In this document: piece by piece, positions 8,669 to 16,378 of the stretch
Numbering within the stretch: position 1 is the first letter of the stretch
How the letters are laid out: the number at the start of each line of letters is the position of its first letter
From: Embleya sp040605455
GTDB taxonomy: Bacteria > Actinomycetota > Actinomycetes > Streptomycetales > Streptomycetaceae
Reading direction: 5' to 3'
Length of the DNA stretch: 64,000 nucleotides
NCBI RefSeq assembly: GCF_040605455.1
Contig: NZ_JBEXCV010000031.1
Span: 3,757-67,756, forward strand
Notes under the pieces: model-generated
The model's input: the letters and a program-made list of their open reading frames with translations, nothing else
What the model was told of the DNA's origin: nothing
The model's database searches: none
Translations under genes and position numbers: made by a program

Positions 8669-9202
8669 GCAAGCGTCCGCATTTCATGAAGTTTCGGCGT
8701 GACCGTCGTCACTCTTTCGTGTTCACTCACCCTGCGATCTGAAAGCCTCTCAACCTGCTGGTTCGAGTTGTGGGACTCCCAGCCCTCCAGGTTGTTGGAG
8801 ATCGACTCACAACAAGGTGCATACGCCAGCGAATGGTTCGTATATGATGAAAAGGACAAACCAGATGTAGTCGGTCTGGTCGGGTCGGGTCATCGGGGAT
8901 ACTTCGTTGCTGGTGGGGCGGGGTGGACACGAGGGGTCGTTCGGGCCTGAGTGACTCATCGTCACAGTCGGGTGACTGTCCGCTATGCCTGGTCCTTCGG
9001 GATCGCGTGGCTTGAACCCTGGGATGCCAATTCCGGCGGTTTGACCAACCGGGTGCGGCGGATGGTGTACTTGTACTGTGAAGGACAAGCCGTTCGTCCT
9101 ATAACCGACTTGGCCCTCGTGAACTATTTAGGACATCGTGGGTCAAGGTGCAGAATTTGAAGAAAGAACCGTGTTGGTTCGGTTCTCCCGAGGAGGCCGC
9201 TC
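8669..9202 (+). other. Long intergenic region upstream of bldC
   Basis: No convincing gene is present in these 534 bp. The stretch has lower GC than its neighbours (AT-rich patches near 8840-8860 and 9120-9165), consistent with a long regulatory leader for the developmental gene bldC. A small hairpin lies immediately before the bldC ribosome site and is listed separately. Confidence 0.5.
9165..9186 (+). promoter_or_regulatory. Hairpin directly upstream of the bldC ribosome binding site
   Basis: AGAACCG and CGGTTCT form a perfect 7-bp stem around an 8-base loop. The stem ends about 4 bases before the GAGGAGG ribosome site (9190-9196) of bldC, which starts at 9203. Such a stem could affect translation initiation or mark the end of a leader transcript. 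Whether it forms in vivo is not known. Confidence 0.4.
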
Positions 9203-9409
9203 ATGACCGCTCGTACGCCTGATGCCGAGCCGCTGCTGACGCCGGCCGAGGTTGCCAGCATGTTCCGCGTCGACCCCAAGACGGTGACGCGCTGGGCCAA
9301 GGCCGGCAAGCTCACGTCGATCCGCACGCTCGGCGGACACCGTCGCTACCGCGAGGTGGAGGTCCGCGCCCTGCTCGCGGGCATTCCGCAGCAGCGCAGC
9401 GAAGCCTGA
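9203..9409 (+). CDS. bldC: Developmental regulator BldC (MerR-like HTH)
   Basis: A 68-aa protein that is almost entirely one winged helix-turn-helix of the MerR type (LLTPAEVASMFRVDPKTVTRWAKAGK, then the wing SIRTLGGHRRYREVE). BldC binds DNA as head-to-tail oligomers and holds back entry into development in Streptomyces, a role known from the S. coelicolor and S. venezuelae protein. Length and sequence are typical. Preceded by a perfect GAGGAGG ribosome site with 6-base spacing and followed by a strong intrinsic terminator. Position after vdh and the hypothetical gene confirms the assignment. Confidence 0.98.
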   Translation: MTARTPDAEPLLTPAEVASMFRVDPKTVTRWAKAGKLTSIRTLGGHRRYREVEVRALLAGIPQQRSEA

Positions 9410-9434
9410 GGGCTGCGTCGAAAGCTTTTCCCCT

Positions 9435-9478
9435 GAGTGCTGCACCGGATCCCGCCGGGTCCGGTGCAGCACTCTTTT
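9435..9478 (+). terminator. Intrinsic terminator of bldC
   Basis: GAGTGCTGCACCGGA (9435-9449) pairs perfectly with its complement at 9460-9474. The 15-bp stem is followed directly by TTTT, so this is a textbook Rho-independent terminator, 25 bp after the bldC stop. Confidence 0.93.
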
Positions 9479-9480
9479 GT

Positions 9481-10164
9481 GTGCCCGGTGGGGGTCGATC
9501 CGGCATGCCGGTCGGCCCGGCGTCGCTTCGATGCTGCTCCGCGGGCCGGCCCGGGACTCGGGCGGTGCTCCGGGCGGCGTCCGGTGCGGTCGGCCAGGGG
9601 CGCCGACGGGGCCCGCCCGGCCGTTTTCACGGGGGATCCATGACGGCGTCCAGTAAAATATCACATAGAATGCGCGGTCGATTTCCGGCCGTCGATGAAA
9701 ACCATTTCCAGTCAAAACAGTGACCTTGGTCACACAGGTGTTCCCGGTCGGCCCGCGCGGCCGCGCGCGGCAGTGGTTCGGACCTTTCCTGGGTCCGGCC
9801 GATCGATGAGGCCGCCGGCCGGGCGGCGCGAGCCCATGGGGCGACCCGGAGCGGTCCCCGGGTATTACGAGCGCTGCGGGGGTCGCGAGGCCGGTGGGCG
9901 CCGTCGGGGCCCGCGCGCGGCGCGGTTGGTCGAGGGGCGCCGCGGCGCGGGCTCGGCGGACGCGGGGTTTCCGACCCCACCCGTGCCGTTCGGGCACGAC
10001 GACCGGGATCGTCGGGATGGATTCGACGGACCGGCCCGAAATCGCTGATTGAACACGCTGAGTAATGTTCCGAGCGTTTACGGCGCGATTTCGATCTCGC
10101 CGAATCGCCGGCCTTCGTAACTGTGTGCAAGCAGGATGGCCGACGCGCCCCGCGGCGTGCCCGG
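9481..10164. other. Intergenic region without a recognisable gene
   Basis: About 680 bp between the bldC terminator and the stop of the GSPS-like gene. Open frames here are high-GC shadows with Arg/Pro-rich translations. Two AT-richer patches stand out, near 9645-9720 and 10040-10110. The first ends in GTGACC-TT-GGTCAC (9720-9733), an imperfectly spaced dyad that could be a regulator site. No RNA gene is identifiable by eye. Confidence 0.4.
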
Positions 10165-11376
10165 TCAGCCCTCGTCGAGCCAGGCGAGCCGGGTGTCCTC
10201 GTCCGGCGCCGGGCCGTCGATCACGTGCGGCAGGAAGCGGGCGTACCCGTCGGTGACCGGGCCGCTGGACTCGCGGATGCCGACGCCTGCGGACTTCCCG
10301 TCCACCACCCACGCGCCGAGCACGGGCTTGTTGCCGTCGAAGTCGGGCAACGGCACGTACTCCTGGAAGCACCAGCCCTCGTCGCCGTACGCCTCGGCGG
10401 GCTGGACGTGCTCGCCGGCGGGGGTGACGATCCGGATCGCGTCGCCCTCGCGCCCGTGCAGCGGCTTGGCCACGTACGACTCCATGCCGCGCGGCGAGTC
10501 CAGGAAGGCGGGCAGCAGGTTCGGGTGGCCGGGATACAGCTCCCACAGCACCGCGAGCAGCGCCTTGTTGGACAGGATCGCCTTCCAGGCCGGTTCGATG
10601 AACAGACACGAGCGGGGATGGCCCACCAGGTGCTTCCCGAACGGCTCGGCGAGCATGTCCTCCCACGGATAGAGCATGAACATCGTGTCGATGCCCCGCT
10701 CCTCCAGGTCGACGAAGCGCAGCCGCTCGCTGTCCCAGCCGATCTCGGCGACCTCCAGGCCGATTGTGGTCAGTCCGGCCTCGGTCGCGGTGTCGCGGAG
10801 GTAGGCGGTGTGCAGCCACTCCTCCTCGTCCTCGGTGCCCTCCACATGCGCGAAGTGCATCGTCTCCGAGCGCAGGTAGGGCTTGATCCGCCGCCACGCG
10901 TGGACCAGCCGCTCGTGCAGGCTGTTCCACTGGTCGCGCTCGGGGAAGCAGTCGCGCAGCCAGTACCACTGGACCAGGGACGCCTCGATCAGCGCGGTGG
11001 GGGTGTCCGCGTTGTACTCGAGCAGCTTGGCCGCCCGGCCGTCGCCGTCCCACGCGAGGTCGAACCGCCCGTAGACGCTCGGGTGTTCCTCCTCGAGCGT
11101 GATCCGCAGGTAGTCGCGGGCCTCGTCGGGCAGACCGAACGCGGTCAGGTCGCCGCGCTCGATCACGTGCCGGGCCGCGGCGACCGACATCTCGTGAAGT
11201 TCCTCGGTGACGTCCTCGAGTCGGTCCACCTCGTCGAGGGTGAGCTCGTAGTACGCCTCTTCGTGCCAGTACGGCACCTCGGTGCCGTCGTTCTCTTCCC
11301 AGGTCGCATAGAGCAGCCCCTGCGACTCGACGAGCGATTTCCAGCCCGGTCGAGGCGTGCTGGGTATACGGCGCAT
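10165..11376 (-). CDS. Glutathionylspermidine synthase-family ATP-grasp protein
   Basis: Predicted 403-aa protein matching the C-terminal ATP-grasp synthetase domain of glutathionylspermidine synthase (no amidase domain is present). Recognisable segments are LLEYNADTPTALIEASLVQW (around residue 130), the helix HVEGTEDEEEWLHTAYLRD, IEPAWKAILSNKALLAVLWE, and the ATP-binding YVAKPLHGREGDAI near residue 315. The real substrate in actinobacteria, which use mycothiol rather than glutathione, is unknown; these stand-alone proteins may ligate other amine/carboxylate pairs. It lies 31 bp downstream of a lipoprotein gene on the same strand, so the two are likely one operon. The ATG start at 11376 begins the conserved sequence. 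Confidence 0.88.
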   Translation of the reverse strand: MRRIPSTPRPGWKSLVESQGLLYATWEENDGTEVPYWHEEAYYELTLDEVDRLEDVTEELHEMSVAAARHVIERGDLTAFGLPDEARDYLRITLEEEHPSVYGRFDLAWDGDGRAAKLLEYNADTPTALIEASLVQWYWLRDCFPERDQWNSLHERLVHAWRRIKPYLRSETMHFAHVEGTEDEEEWLHTAYLRDTATEAGLTTIGLEVAEIGWDSERLRFVDLEERGIDTMFMLYPWEDMLAEPFGKHLVGHPRSCLFIEPAWKAILSNKALLAVLWELYPGHPNLLPAFLDSPRGMESYVAKPLHGREGDAIRIVTPAGEHVQPAEAYGDEGWCFQEYVPLPDFDGNKPVLGAWVVDGKSAGVGIRESSGPVTDGYARFLPHVIDGPAPDEDTRLAWLDEG

Positions 11377-11407
11377 GGCTCAAGCCCTTCCCGGATGTGA
11401 CACCGCG

Positions 11408-11809
11408 TCAGCTTGAACTCTTCGACGGGCACGAGCCGAAGCCGCCGCGTTCCACTTTGCCCTTGCGCGGGCGATCGAAGGATCCCTGCCCGGCGGCGAG
11501 TGCCGTACCCCTGGCCGGGGTGAGGGTCTGTCCACAGGCATGCGGGACGTAGTACCAGGACAGCGTCGGGTCGGTGCGGCCCAGGCAGCGGAAGTCGTCG
11601 ACGCGCACGTTGTGCGTGCGGTCCGCGCAGACCTCGGCGTAACCACTCCTGGCGGAGTTCTTGCCGCCGCTGCTCCCGCACGCGGTGAGCGCGCCCGCGA
11701 GGGTCAGGGTCAGGGTCGCCGCGACAGCGGTCGACTTCACGCCGCCCTTGCGCTGCGGACGCGAGCCCGACGACACGAGCCTGACGATACGAGAGGGGGT
11801 GGTGGCCAC
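11408..11809 (-). CDS. Small secreted lipoprotein upstream of the GSPS-like gene
   Basis: Predicted 133-aa protein with an Arg/Lys-rich n-region, a hydrophobic segment (TAVAATLTLTLAGAL) and a lipobox LTAC followed by GSSGG, so it should be lipid-anchored outside the membrane. The mature part is small, with four more Cys residues (AEVCADR, FRCLGR, HACGQ, FGSCP) that could form two disulfides. GTG at 11809 is preferred for its GGAGGA ribosome site; a shorter start at 11740 is possible. Family not recognised. It sits just before the ATP-grasp gene, which suggests a shared role at the cell surface. Confidence 0.75.
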   Translation of the reverse strand: MATTPSRIVRLVSSGSRPQRKGGVKSTAVAATLTLTLAGALTACGSSGGKNSARSGYAEVCADRTHNVRVDDFRCLGRTDPTLSWYYVPHACGQTLTPARGTALAAGQGSFDRPRKGKVERGGFGSCPSKSSS

Positions 11810-12118
11810 GAGTCCTCCGCTCCACGGGCTGTCCGTGACGGTCCGATGCGAACCGACTCCGAGGACGGTATCGACACCGGCGGGCCTGCGGTGGCCCGGT
11901 GAGTGGGAAAACACGCAAGTCCTCGACGAGTCCGGGTCGATTTGTTCGATGGTGGTGGGGATGCCCGATCCCGGACGCCGATGGCGGTGGCCCGGCCCAG
12001 CCGATGCGGCAGCGCTGGGACCGCCGGCCCGACGTCGTCGAGTGCGAGACCGTCAACGCGCGGACCGGCGTGAACGACTACCGAAATCGGGCGACTTTGC
12101 GCCGGGTGGCGATCTTGC

Positions 12119-12847
12119 TCAGACCCCGTTCGCACCGAGCAGGCTGCCCACCCCGTAGGTGACCGCCATCGCCAGGGCCCCGCCCGCGGTGGTGCGCACG
12201 ATCGCGCGCATCGGCCGCGCGCCGCCCAATCGGGCTCCGCTCCAGCCGCACAGCACCAGTGCGACCAGTACAGCCGCCACCGTGATCGAGAGCCGGATCG
12301 AGGCGGGCGGCAGCACGATCGCGAGCAGCGGCAACAGTGCGCCGACGGTGAAGGCCAGGAAGCTGGCGCCCGCCGCGTGCCACGGGTTGGTCAGCTCGTT
12401 CGGATCGATCTTGAGCTCGGCCTGGGCGTGCGCGGCGAGCGCGTCGTGGGCGGTGAGCTGCTCGGCCACCGCCCGTGCGAGCGGCCCGGCGAGCCCCTGC
12501 TCCTCGTACAGCCCCGTCAACTCGTCGAGTTCGGCCTCCGGTTCGTCGGTCAACTCGCGTCGCTCCTCGATCAGCGCGGCCTTCTCCGCGTCGCGCTGGG
12601 TGCTCACCGAGACGTATTCGCCCGCGGCCATCGACAACGATCCGGCGAGCAGTCCGGCCAGCCCGGCGGTGAACAACTGGGCGCGCACGTCGGTGGCTCC
12701 GGCGACGCCGACCACGAGACCCGCGGTGGAGACGATTCCGTCGTTGGCGCCCAGCACCGCCGCCCGCAGCCAGTTCAGCCGTGTCCCCATCGTCTCGTCG
12801 TGCGGGGAACGGGGAGGCATCCGGTGGGGGATATCCGCGGCGCTCAT
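12119..12847 (-). CDS. VIT1/CCC1-family transporter (iron/manganese)
   Basis: Predicted 242-aa membrane protein. The first transmembrane helix carries the family signature GANDGIVSTAGLVVGVAGA (about residues 34-52), followed by LAGSLSMAAGEYVSVSTQRD, both typical of vacuolar-iron-transporter-like proteins. An acidic cytoplasmic domain with several Glu residues (ALIEERRELTDEPEAELDEL) occupies the middle, as in proteins where it binds metal. Two or three more helices follow. The family exports Fe2+ or Mn2+ from the cytosol. ATG at 12847 was chosen; upstream sequence in frame is low-complexity and not family-like. Transcribed alone. Confidence 0.93.
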   Translation of the reverse strand: MSAADIPHRMPPRSPHDETMGTRLNWLRAAVLGANDGIVSTAGLVVGVAGATDVRAQLFTAGLAGLLAGSLSMAAGEYVSVSTQRDAEKAALIEERRELTDEPEAELDELTGLYEEQGLAGPLARAVAEQLTAHDALAAHAQAELKIDPNELTNPWHAAGASFLAFTVGALLPLLAIVLPPASIRLSITVAAVLVALVLCGWSGARLGGARPMRAIVRTTAGGALAMAVTYGVGSLLGANGV

Positions 12848-13040
12848 GACCGAAGTATCACGACGAAGTCCGGGACGAACGGCACGGACACGAGCCCGTG
12901 CCCGGGGCTGCACCCGAGCGGGTGAGTCGGCCGGGGGCGTCGGCAGCCGACCTGCGTGACCGGCCCACCGTGATCGGTGCGACAACGCAAGAACGCCCCG
13001 GACGACGAATCGTCTGGGGCGTCGGTTTCTCCGGCTGCGG

Positions 13041-13114
13041 TGGCCAGGGGCGGGGTCGAACCGCCGACCTTCCGATTTTCAGTCGGACGCTCGTACCAAC
13101 TGAGCTACCTGGCC
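13041..13114 (-). tRNA. tRNA-Phe (GAA)
   Basis: Minus-strand cloverleaf of 74 nt: a 7-bp acceptor stem GGCCAGG/CCTGGCC, a D-arm with AGCTCAGTTGGTA, the anticodon loop CTGAAAA giving GAA, and a T-loop GGTTCGACC. CCA is not encoded. First of three tRNAs in a compact cluster. Confidence 0.97.
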
Positions 13115-13159
13115 TCGATGGATCAGGGCGCCTTTCGGCGCCCCGATCTTTCCATCTTG

Positions 13160-13234
13160 CGGTCCTGACGGGATTTGAACCCGCGGCCTTCACCTTGACA
13201 GGGTGACGAGCACTCCAAACTGCTCCACAGGACC
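13160..13234 (-). tRNA. tRNA-Asp (GTC)
   Basis: Minus-strand cloverleaf of 75 nt. The acceptor stem GGTCCTG pairs with CAGGACC, the anticodon loop CTGTCAA gives GTC, and the T-loop is GGTTCAAATCC. CCA is not encoded. Lies between tRNA-Phe and tRNA-Glu. Confidence 0.97.
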
Positions 13235-13323
13235 TCTACCCGCGTTTCCTCGGGCTTCCTTCGTGTTGAACCCTACCGTACTGGCTGTCCGGCTTGTTGC
13301 GGCCCCGGAGGGGGTTTGTTGCG

Positions 13324-13396
13324 TGCCCCCAACGGGATTCGAACCCGTGCTACCGCCTTGAAAGGGCGACGTCCTAGGCCACTAGACGATGGGGGC
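13324..13396 (-). tRNA. tRNA-Glu (TTC)
   Basis: Minus-strand cloverleaf of 73 nt. The acceptor stem GCCCCCA pairs with TGGGGGC, the anticodon loop CTTTCAA gives TTC, and the T-loop is GGTTCGAATCC. The Glu-Asp-Phe transcription order is a common actinobacterial cluster. Confidence 0.97.
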
Positions 13397-13554
13397 TTGT
13401 TGGCCGTGTCCGGCGTCTTGTTGCCGTCGGGGACGTCCCGAACTATACGGGGTTTTCGGCGGCGCTTGCAAAGCGGATAACCGGGGGCCGGTTCGGGCCT
13501 GTGGCAGGCCCGGTGAACACGGGTGCGAAGCCGCAGAATGGGGGAGTGCTGGAG

Positions 13555-13905
13555 ATGTCGCGTGAGGAGTTCGAGGAACTGGTGGCCGAGGCCCTGGACC
13601 GGATCCCGCCTGAGCTGACCAGGCTCATGGACAACGTGGCGATCTTCGTCGAGGACGAGCCCGCCCCCGACGGCGAACACGGGACCGGCCTCCTCGGCCT
13701 GTACGAGGGCATCCCGCTGACCGAGCGCGGCGACTGGTACGCGGGCGTGCTGCCGGACCGGATCACCATCTACCGCCACCCCATCCTGCGGATCTGCGAG
13801 ACGTACGAACACGTCGTCGAGGAGGTAGAGGTGACCGTCGTGCACGAGGTTGCGCACCACTTCGGGATCGGGGACGAGTGGCTGCACGAGCACGGGTACG
13901 GCTGA
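13555..13905 (+). CDS. Metallopeptidase family protein (minimal zincin)
   Basis: Predicted 116-aa protein containing the zinc-binding sequence VVHEVAHHFGIGDEWLHE near the C-terminus: HExxH with a third ligand a few residues later, as in the small zincin family widespread in actinobacteria. The start SREEFEELVAEALDRIPPEL is also family-typical. These are thought to be minimal zinc peptidases, but no substrate is known. ATG at 13555 was selected because GGGGGAG lies 8 bases upstream; GTG at 13546 would add three residues. Sits between the tRNA cluster and the crcB pair and ends 7 bp before the convergent crcB stop. Confidence 0.93.
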   Translation: MSREEFEELVAEALDRIPPELTRLMDNVAIFVEDEPAPDGEHGTGLLGLYEGIPLTERGDWYAGVLPDRITIYRHPILRICETYEHVVEEVEVTVVHEVAHHFGIGDEWLHEHGYG

Positions 13906-13912
13906 CCGCGCG

Positions 13913-14263
13913 TCAGCCGGCCGCGGCGTGGCCGAGGGCGGCCGCGGCCAGGCCCAGGATCAGGCTGAGCAGGATGTAGCCGGCGGCGACGGCGCGTCGG
14001 CCGCGGGCGTAGGTGTCCACGGTCGCGTAGCCGAAGGTGCTGAACGTGGTGAGGGTGCCGCAGAAGCCGGTGCCGATCAGTGCGGCGATCCGCTCGTCGG
14101 GGGCCAGGGCGGTGAGCACGCCCAAGATCAGCGAGCCGACCACGTTCACGGTCAGCACGCCCCACGGGAAGGCCGATTTCGTGCGCGCGGACACGTGCAG
14201 GTCGGTCAGGTAGCGCAGCGGGGCGCCGATCAGCGCGCCCAGGACCACCATCAGCGGGATCAT
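13913..14263 (-). CDS. crcB: Fluoride channel subunit CrcB/Fluc (second gene of pair)
   Basis: Predicted 116-aa protein with four transmembrane helices. It has the Fluc signatures GALIGAPLRYLTD in helix 1, FPWGVLTVNVVGSLILG in helix 2 (with the conserved Asn) and GFCGTLTTFSTFGYATV in helix 3, where the Phe residues line the fluoride pore. Fluc channels are dual-topology dimers that export F- from the cytosol. Its ATG overlaps the upstream crcB stop (ATGA), so the two are translated together and may form a heterodimer. No fluoride riboswitch is evident in the short interval upstream of the pair. Confidence 0.96.
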   Translation of the reverse strand: MIPLMVVLGALIGAPLRYLTDLHVSARTKSAFPWGVLTVNVVGSLILGVLTALAPDERIAALIGTGFCGTLTTFSTFGYATVDTYARGRRAVAAGYILLSLILGLAAAALGHAAAG

Positions 14264-14643
14264 CCGGCGATTTCGCGCGGGCGGCGGGCGATGGCGAGGC
14301 CTACCTGTACGGCGGCCAATCCCAGGGCGACGCTGCCCACGACGTAGAGGCAGGCCGAGACCCACGCCTGGCCGGCCGCCAGGGTGCGAGTCTCGACGGC
14401 GAACGTGGAGAACGTGGTGAAGCCGCCCAGCACACCGGTGCCCAGGAACGGGCGGATCAGCGGGCCGGGCGGGGTCAGGCCCATCAGGATCCCCATCAGC
14501 AGGCAACCCGTGACGTTGGTGAGCAGGGTCGCCCACGGGAATGCCGTGCCGCTGTGCGGGAGCGCCTCGGCGAGCGCCCAGCGGCCCAGCGCCCCGATGG
14601 CGCCGCCGAGCGAGACCGCAGTGAGTACTCGGGTCTGTGACAC
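14260..14643 (-). CDS. crcB: Fluoride channel subunit CrcB/Fluc (first gene of pair)
   Basis: Predicted 127-aa, four-helix protein with the Fluc motifs GGAIGALGRWALAE, FPWATLLTNVTGCLLMG and GVLGGFTTFSTFAVETRTL. It is the first of two tandem fluoride-channel genes overlapping by 4 bp. Paired crcB genes usually encode subunits of opposite membrane orientation; the second copy is shorter and differently charged, which fits. The start at 14643 leaves 135 bp to the probable start of the divergent membrane-protein gene. Confidence 0.95.
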   Translation of the reverse strand: MSQTRVLTAVSLGGAIGALGRWALAEALPHSGTAFPWATLLTNVTGCLLMGILMGLTPPGPLIRPFLGTGVLGGFTTFSTFAVETRTLAAGQAWVSACLYVVGSVALGLAAVQVGLAIARRPREIAG

Positions 14644-14778
14644 CCGAACACGCTAGCGCCGGTGTCGGGTTCGAGATCGCGCGCGCTCCCGTCGCGCCCT
14701 CACGCGCCGGCGGCCGAACGGGTGACGGGCGGTGTTGCGAAATTGGAGCCGGAGTTTTCCCGTGCCCATGCTGAAGCG

Positions 14779-16203
14779 GTGACCACGCAGGGGGACATCG
14801 GGCCGATGCCGGACTTCGCCGACGATGAGCCCGAGTTTCCCGGAACCGGGTCGACCACCCGGGTGGGCGAGCCCGCGCCGGCCGCGTCGGCCGTGCCGCG
14901 CACTCGCGGCGAGCGGCGGCGCGTGCCGGGACCGCAGGCGTACGGACCGGTCCCCGGCCAGGCGTGGGGGGATCCGGAGGCGCAGACCCGGGAGACGGGG
15001 CGCGCGGGCGCCGCCGAGCCGGTGCGGCCGGATGGGTCCGATGAGCCCGACGTGTTCGCCGAGCCGGCCGGGGGGCACGCACAAGTCCCCGGACGGCCGA
15101 CCGAGTTCGCACCCTTCCGGGCGACCGGCAACCTCGCGACGGGGTTGGCCGAGGTGTCCTGCGGCGAGCCGGTCTCGATGCTCACCCGGTGGTTCGGCGT
15201 ACAGGCCGCAACCGGGCCCGCACACGCGGTGGAACACGGATCCGCAGTGCCGATTCGACGGGCCACCAGGCGTCGCAAGTCCGCGCACCGGGCCGCCCAT
15301 CGGGTCGTCGAGGCGGCGCGCACCGAGGTCGCCAAGGGCGCCTCGGAGGGGCGATCGGCAAGCCCCGTCGGCGAGTTCGCCACCGCCTTCGTGGTGTCGG
15401 CGCTCGTCCTTGCGGGGTTGCTGTATCACTTCGGCTGGGCACGTGCCTCGGCCCGGTCCGACTACCTGGGGTTCGACGAGAGCGTGCTGGACACGCCGAC
15501 GTTGGAGTATCTGGCGGACGGCCTGCGTGCGCTGTACCGGCCTCTGCTCGTGCTGGTCGCCGCGCTGCTCGCGGCACGAGCGGCGCACCCCCGGCTGCTG
15601 GTATGGCTGCGCAGGCATCGGCGGATCGCCGCGTGGTGCGCGTGGTCGCTGCGCTGCGCGTGGTTCGTGGTGCCGGGCGCGACCTGGGTCGCGGTGTACC
15701 GGTGGCCCGTTCGTGGTGCGCAGTGGTGGCCGCTGCTGCTGCCGGGCGCGCTCGCGGTGGGGCTGTCGATCAGTGCGTACGGAGTGCTGCTCTCGCGTCG
15801 GATCGGTGCGCACCGGCGCAGCTCCGCGGCCGGCTCGCGGTCGTGGTCGCTGTCGGTGCTGCTGACCGGGGCCGCCGTGGTGCTGTGTCTGTTCGGGGCG
15901 TCCGGGGCGTACGCGAAGGTGTCCGGGCGCGACGCGGGCAAGGCGGTCGCCCACCAACTGCCCAGGCGGACCGGTGTCGTCCTGTACTCGGTGCAGGATC
16001 TGCGGATGCGCTCGGACGACGGGATCGTGGTCGAGGAAGAAATCGGTGCCTCCTACCGTTATCGGTACACCGGTCTGCGCCTGCTGCGCCGCGCCCCAGG
16101 GACGCTGTTCCTGCTCCCCGAGCACTGGTCGTGGCAGCGTCCGAGACTGCTGGTCGTGCATGAGGACGCCCGCCTGCGGGTGGAGTACGAACGCACCCGA
16201 TAG
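14779..16203 (+). CDS. Large membrane protein of unknown function, five predicted TM helices
   Basis: Predicted 474-aa protein, family not recognised. Residues 1-200 are soluble, Pro/Glu/Arg-rich and probably disordered. About five hydrophobic segments follow (FVVSALVLAGLLYHFGW, LLVLVAALLAARAA, WFVVPGATWVAVY, LLLPGALAVGLSISAYGVLL, LLTGAAVVLCLFGASGAY). A C-terminal extracytoplasmic domain of about 95 residues (RTGVVLYSVQDLRM onward) looks beta-rich. The GTG at 14779 is preferred because a start at 14662 would leave only 18 bp to the divergent crcB gene. The ribosome site is weak in either case. Stand-alone gene. Confidence 0.68.
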   Translation: MTTQGDIGPMPDFADDEPEFPGTGSTTRVGEPAPAASAVPRTRGERRRVPGPQAYGPVPGQAWGDPEAQTRETGRAGAAEPVRPDGSDEPDVFAEPAGGHAQVPGRPTEFAPFRATGNLATGLAEVSCGEPVSMLTRWFGVQAATGPAHAVEHGSAVPIRRATRRRKSAHRAAHRVVEAARTEVAKGASEGRSASPVGEFATAFVVSALVLAGLLYHFGWARASARSDYLGFDESVLDTPTLEYLADGLRALYRPLLVLVAALLAARAAHPRLLVWLRRHRRIAAWCAWSLRCAWFVVPGATWVAVYRWPVRGAQWWPLLLPGALAVGLSISAYGVLLSRRIGAHRRSSAAGSRSWSLSVLLTGAAVVLCLFGASGAYAKVSGRDAGKAVAHQLPRRTGVVLYSVQDLRMRSDDGIVVEEEIGASYRYRYTGLRLLRRAPGTLFLLPEHWSWQRPRLLVVHEDARLRVEYERTR

Positions 16204-16378
16204 GCGTAAACGAGCAGTGATCGGGTACGCTGGTGAATCGCTTTGCCCATATCCAGGCGCCGCCATGAGTCGCGACGCCTCGTAGGCTCGTTCTGGTGCT
16301 CCGCAGAAGTGTCGCTTTCTCGTGCGACCACATTTCGGCTGCGGACCTTCGAGACGGGCCGCATCCGGAAGGTTTTGC

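Noticed and set aside
9143..11383. Long minus-strand frame of 746 codons over the GSPS-like gene
   Set aside because: It is a shifted-frame shadow: the recognisable ATP-grasp protein lies in another frame of the same strand.
12898..13206. Plus-strand frame across tRNA-Phe and tRNA-Asp
   Set aside because: It reads through tRNA genes and matches the common mis-annotation of tRNA antisense sequence as protein.
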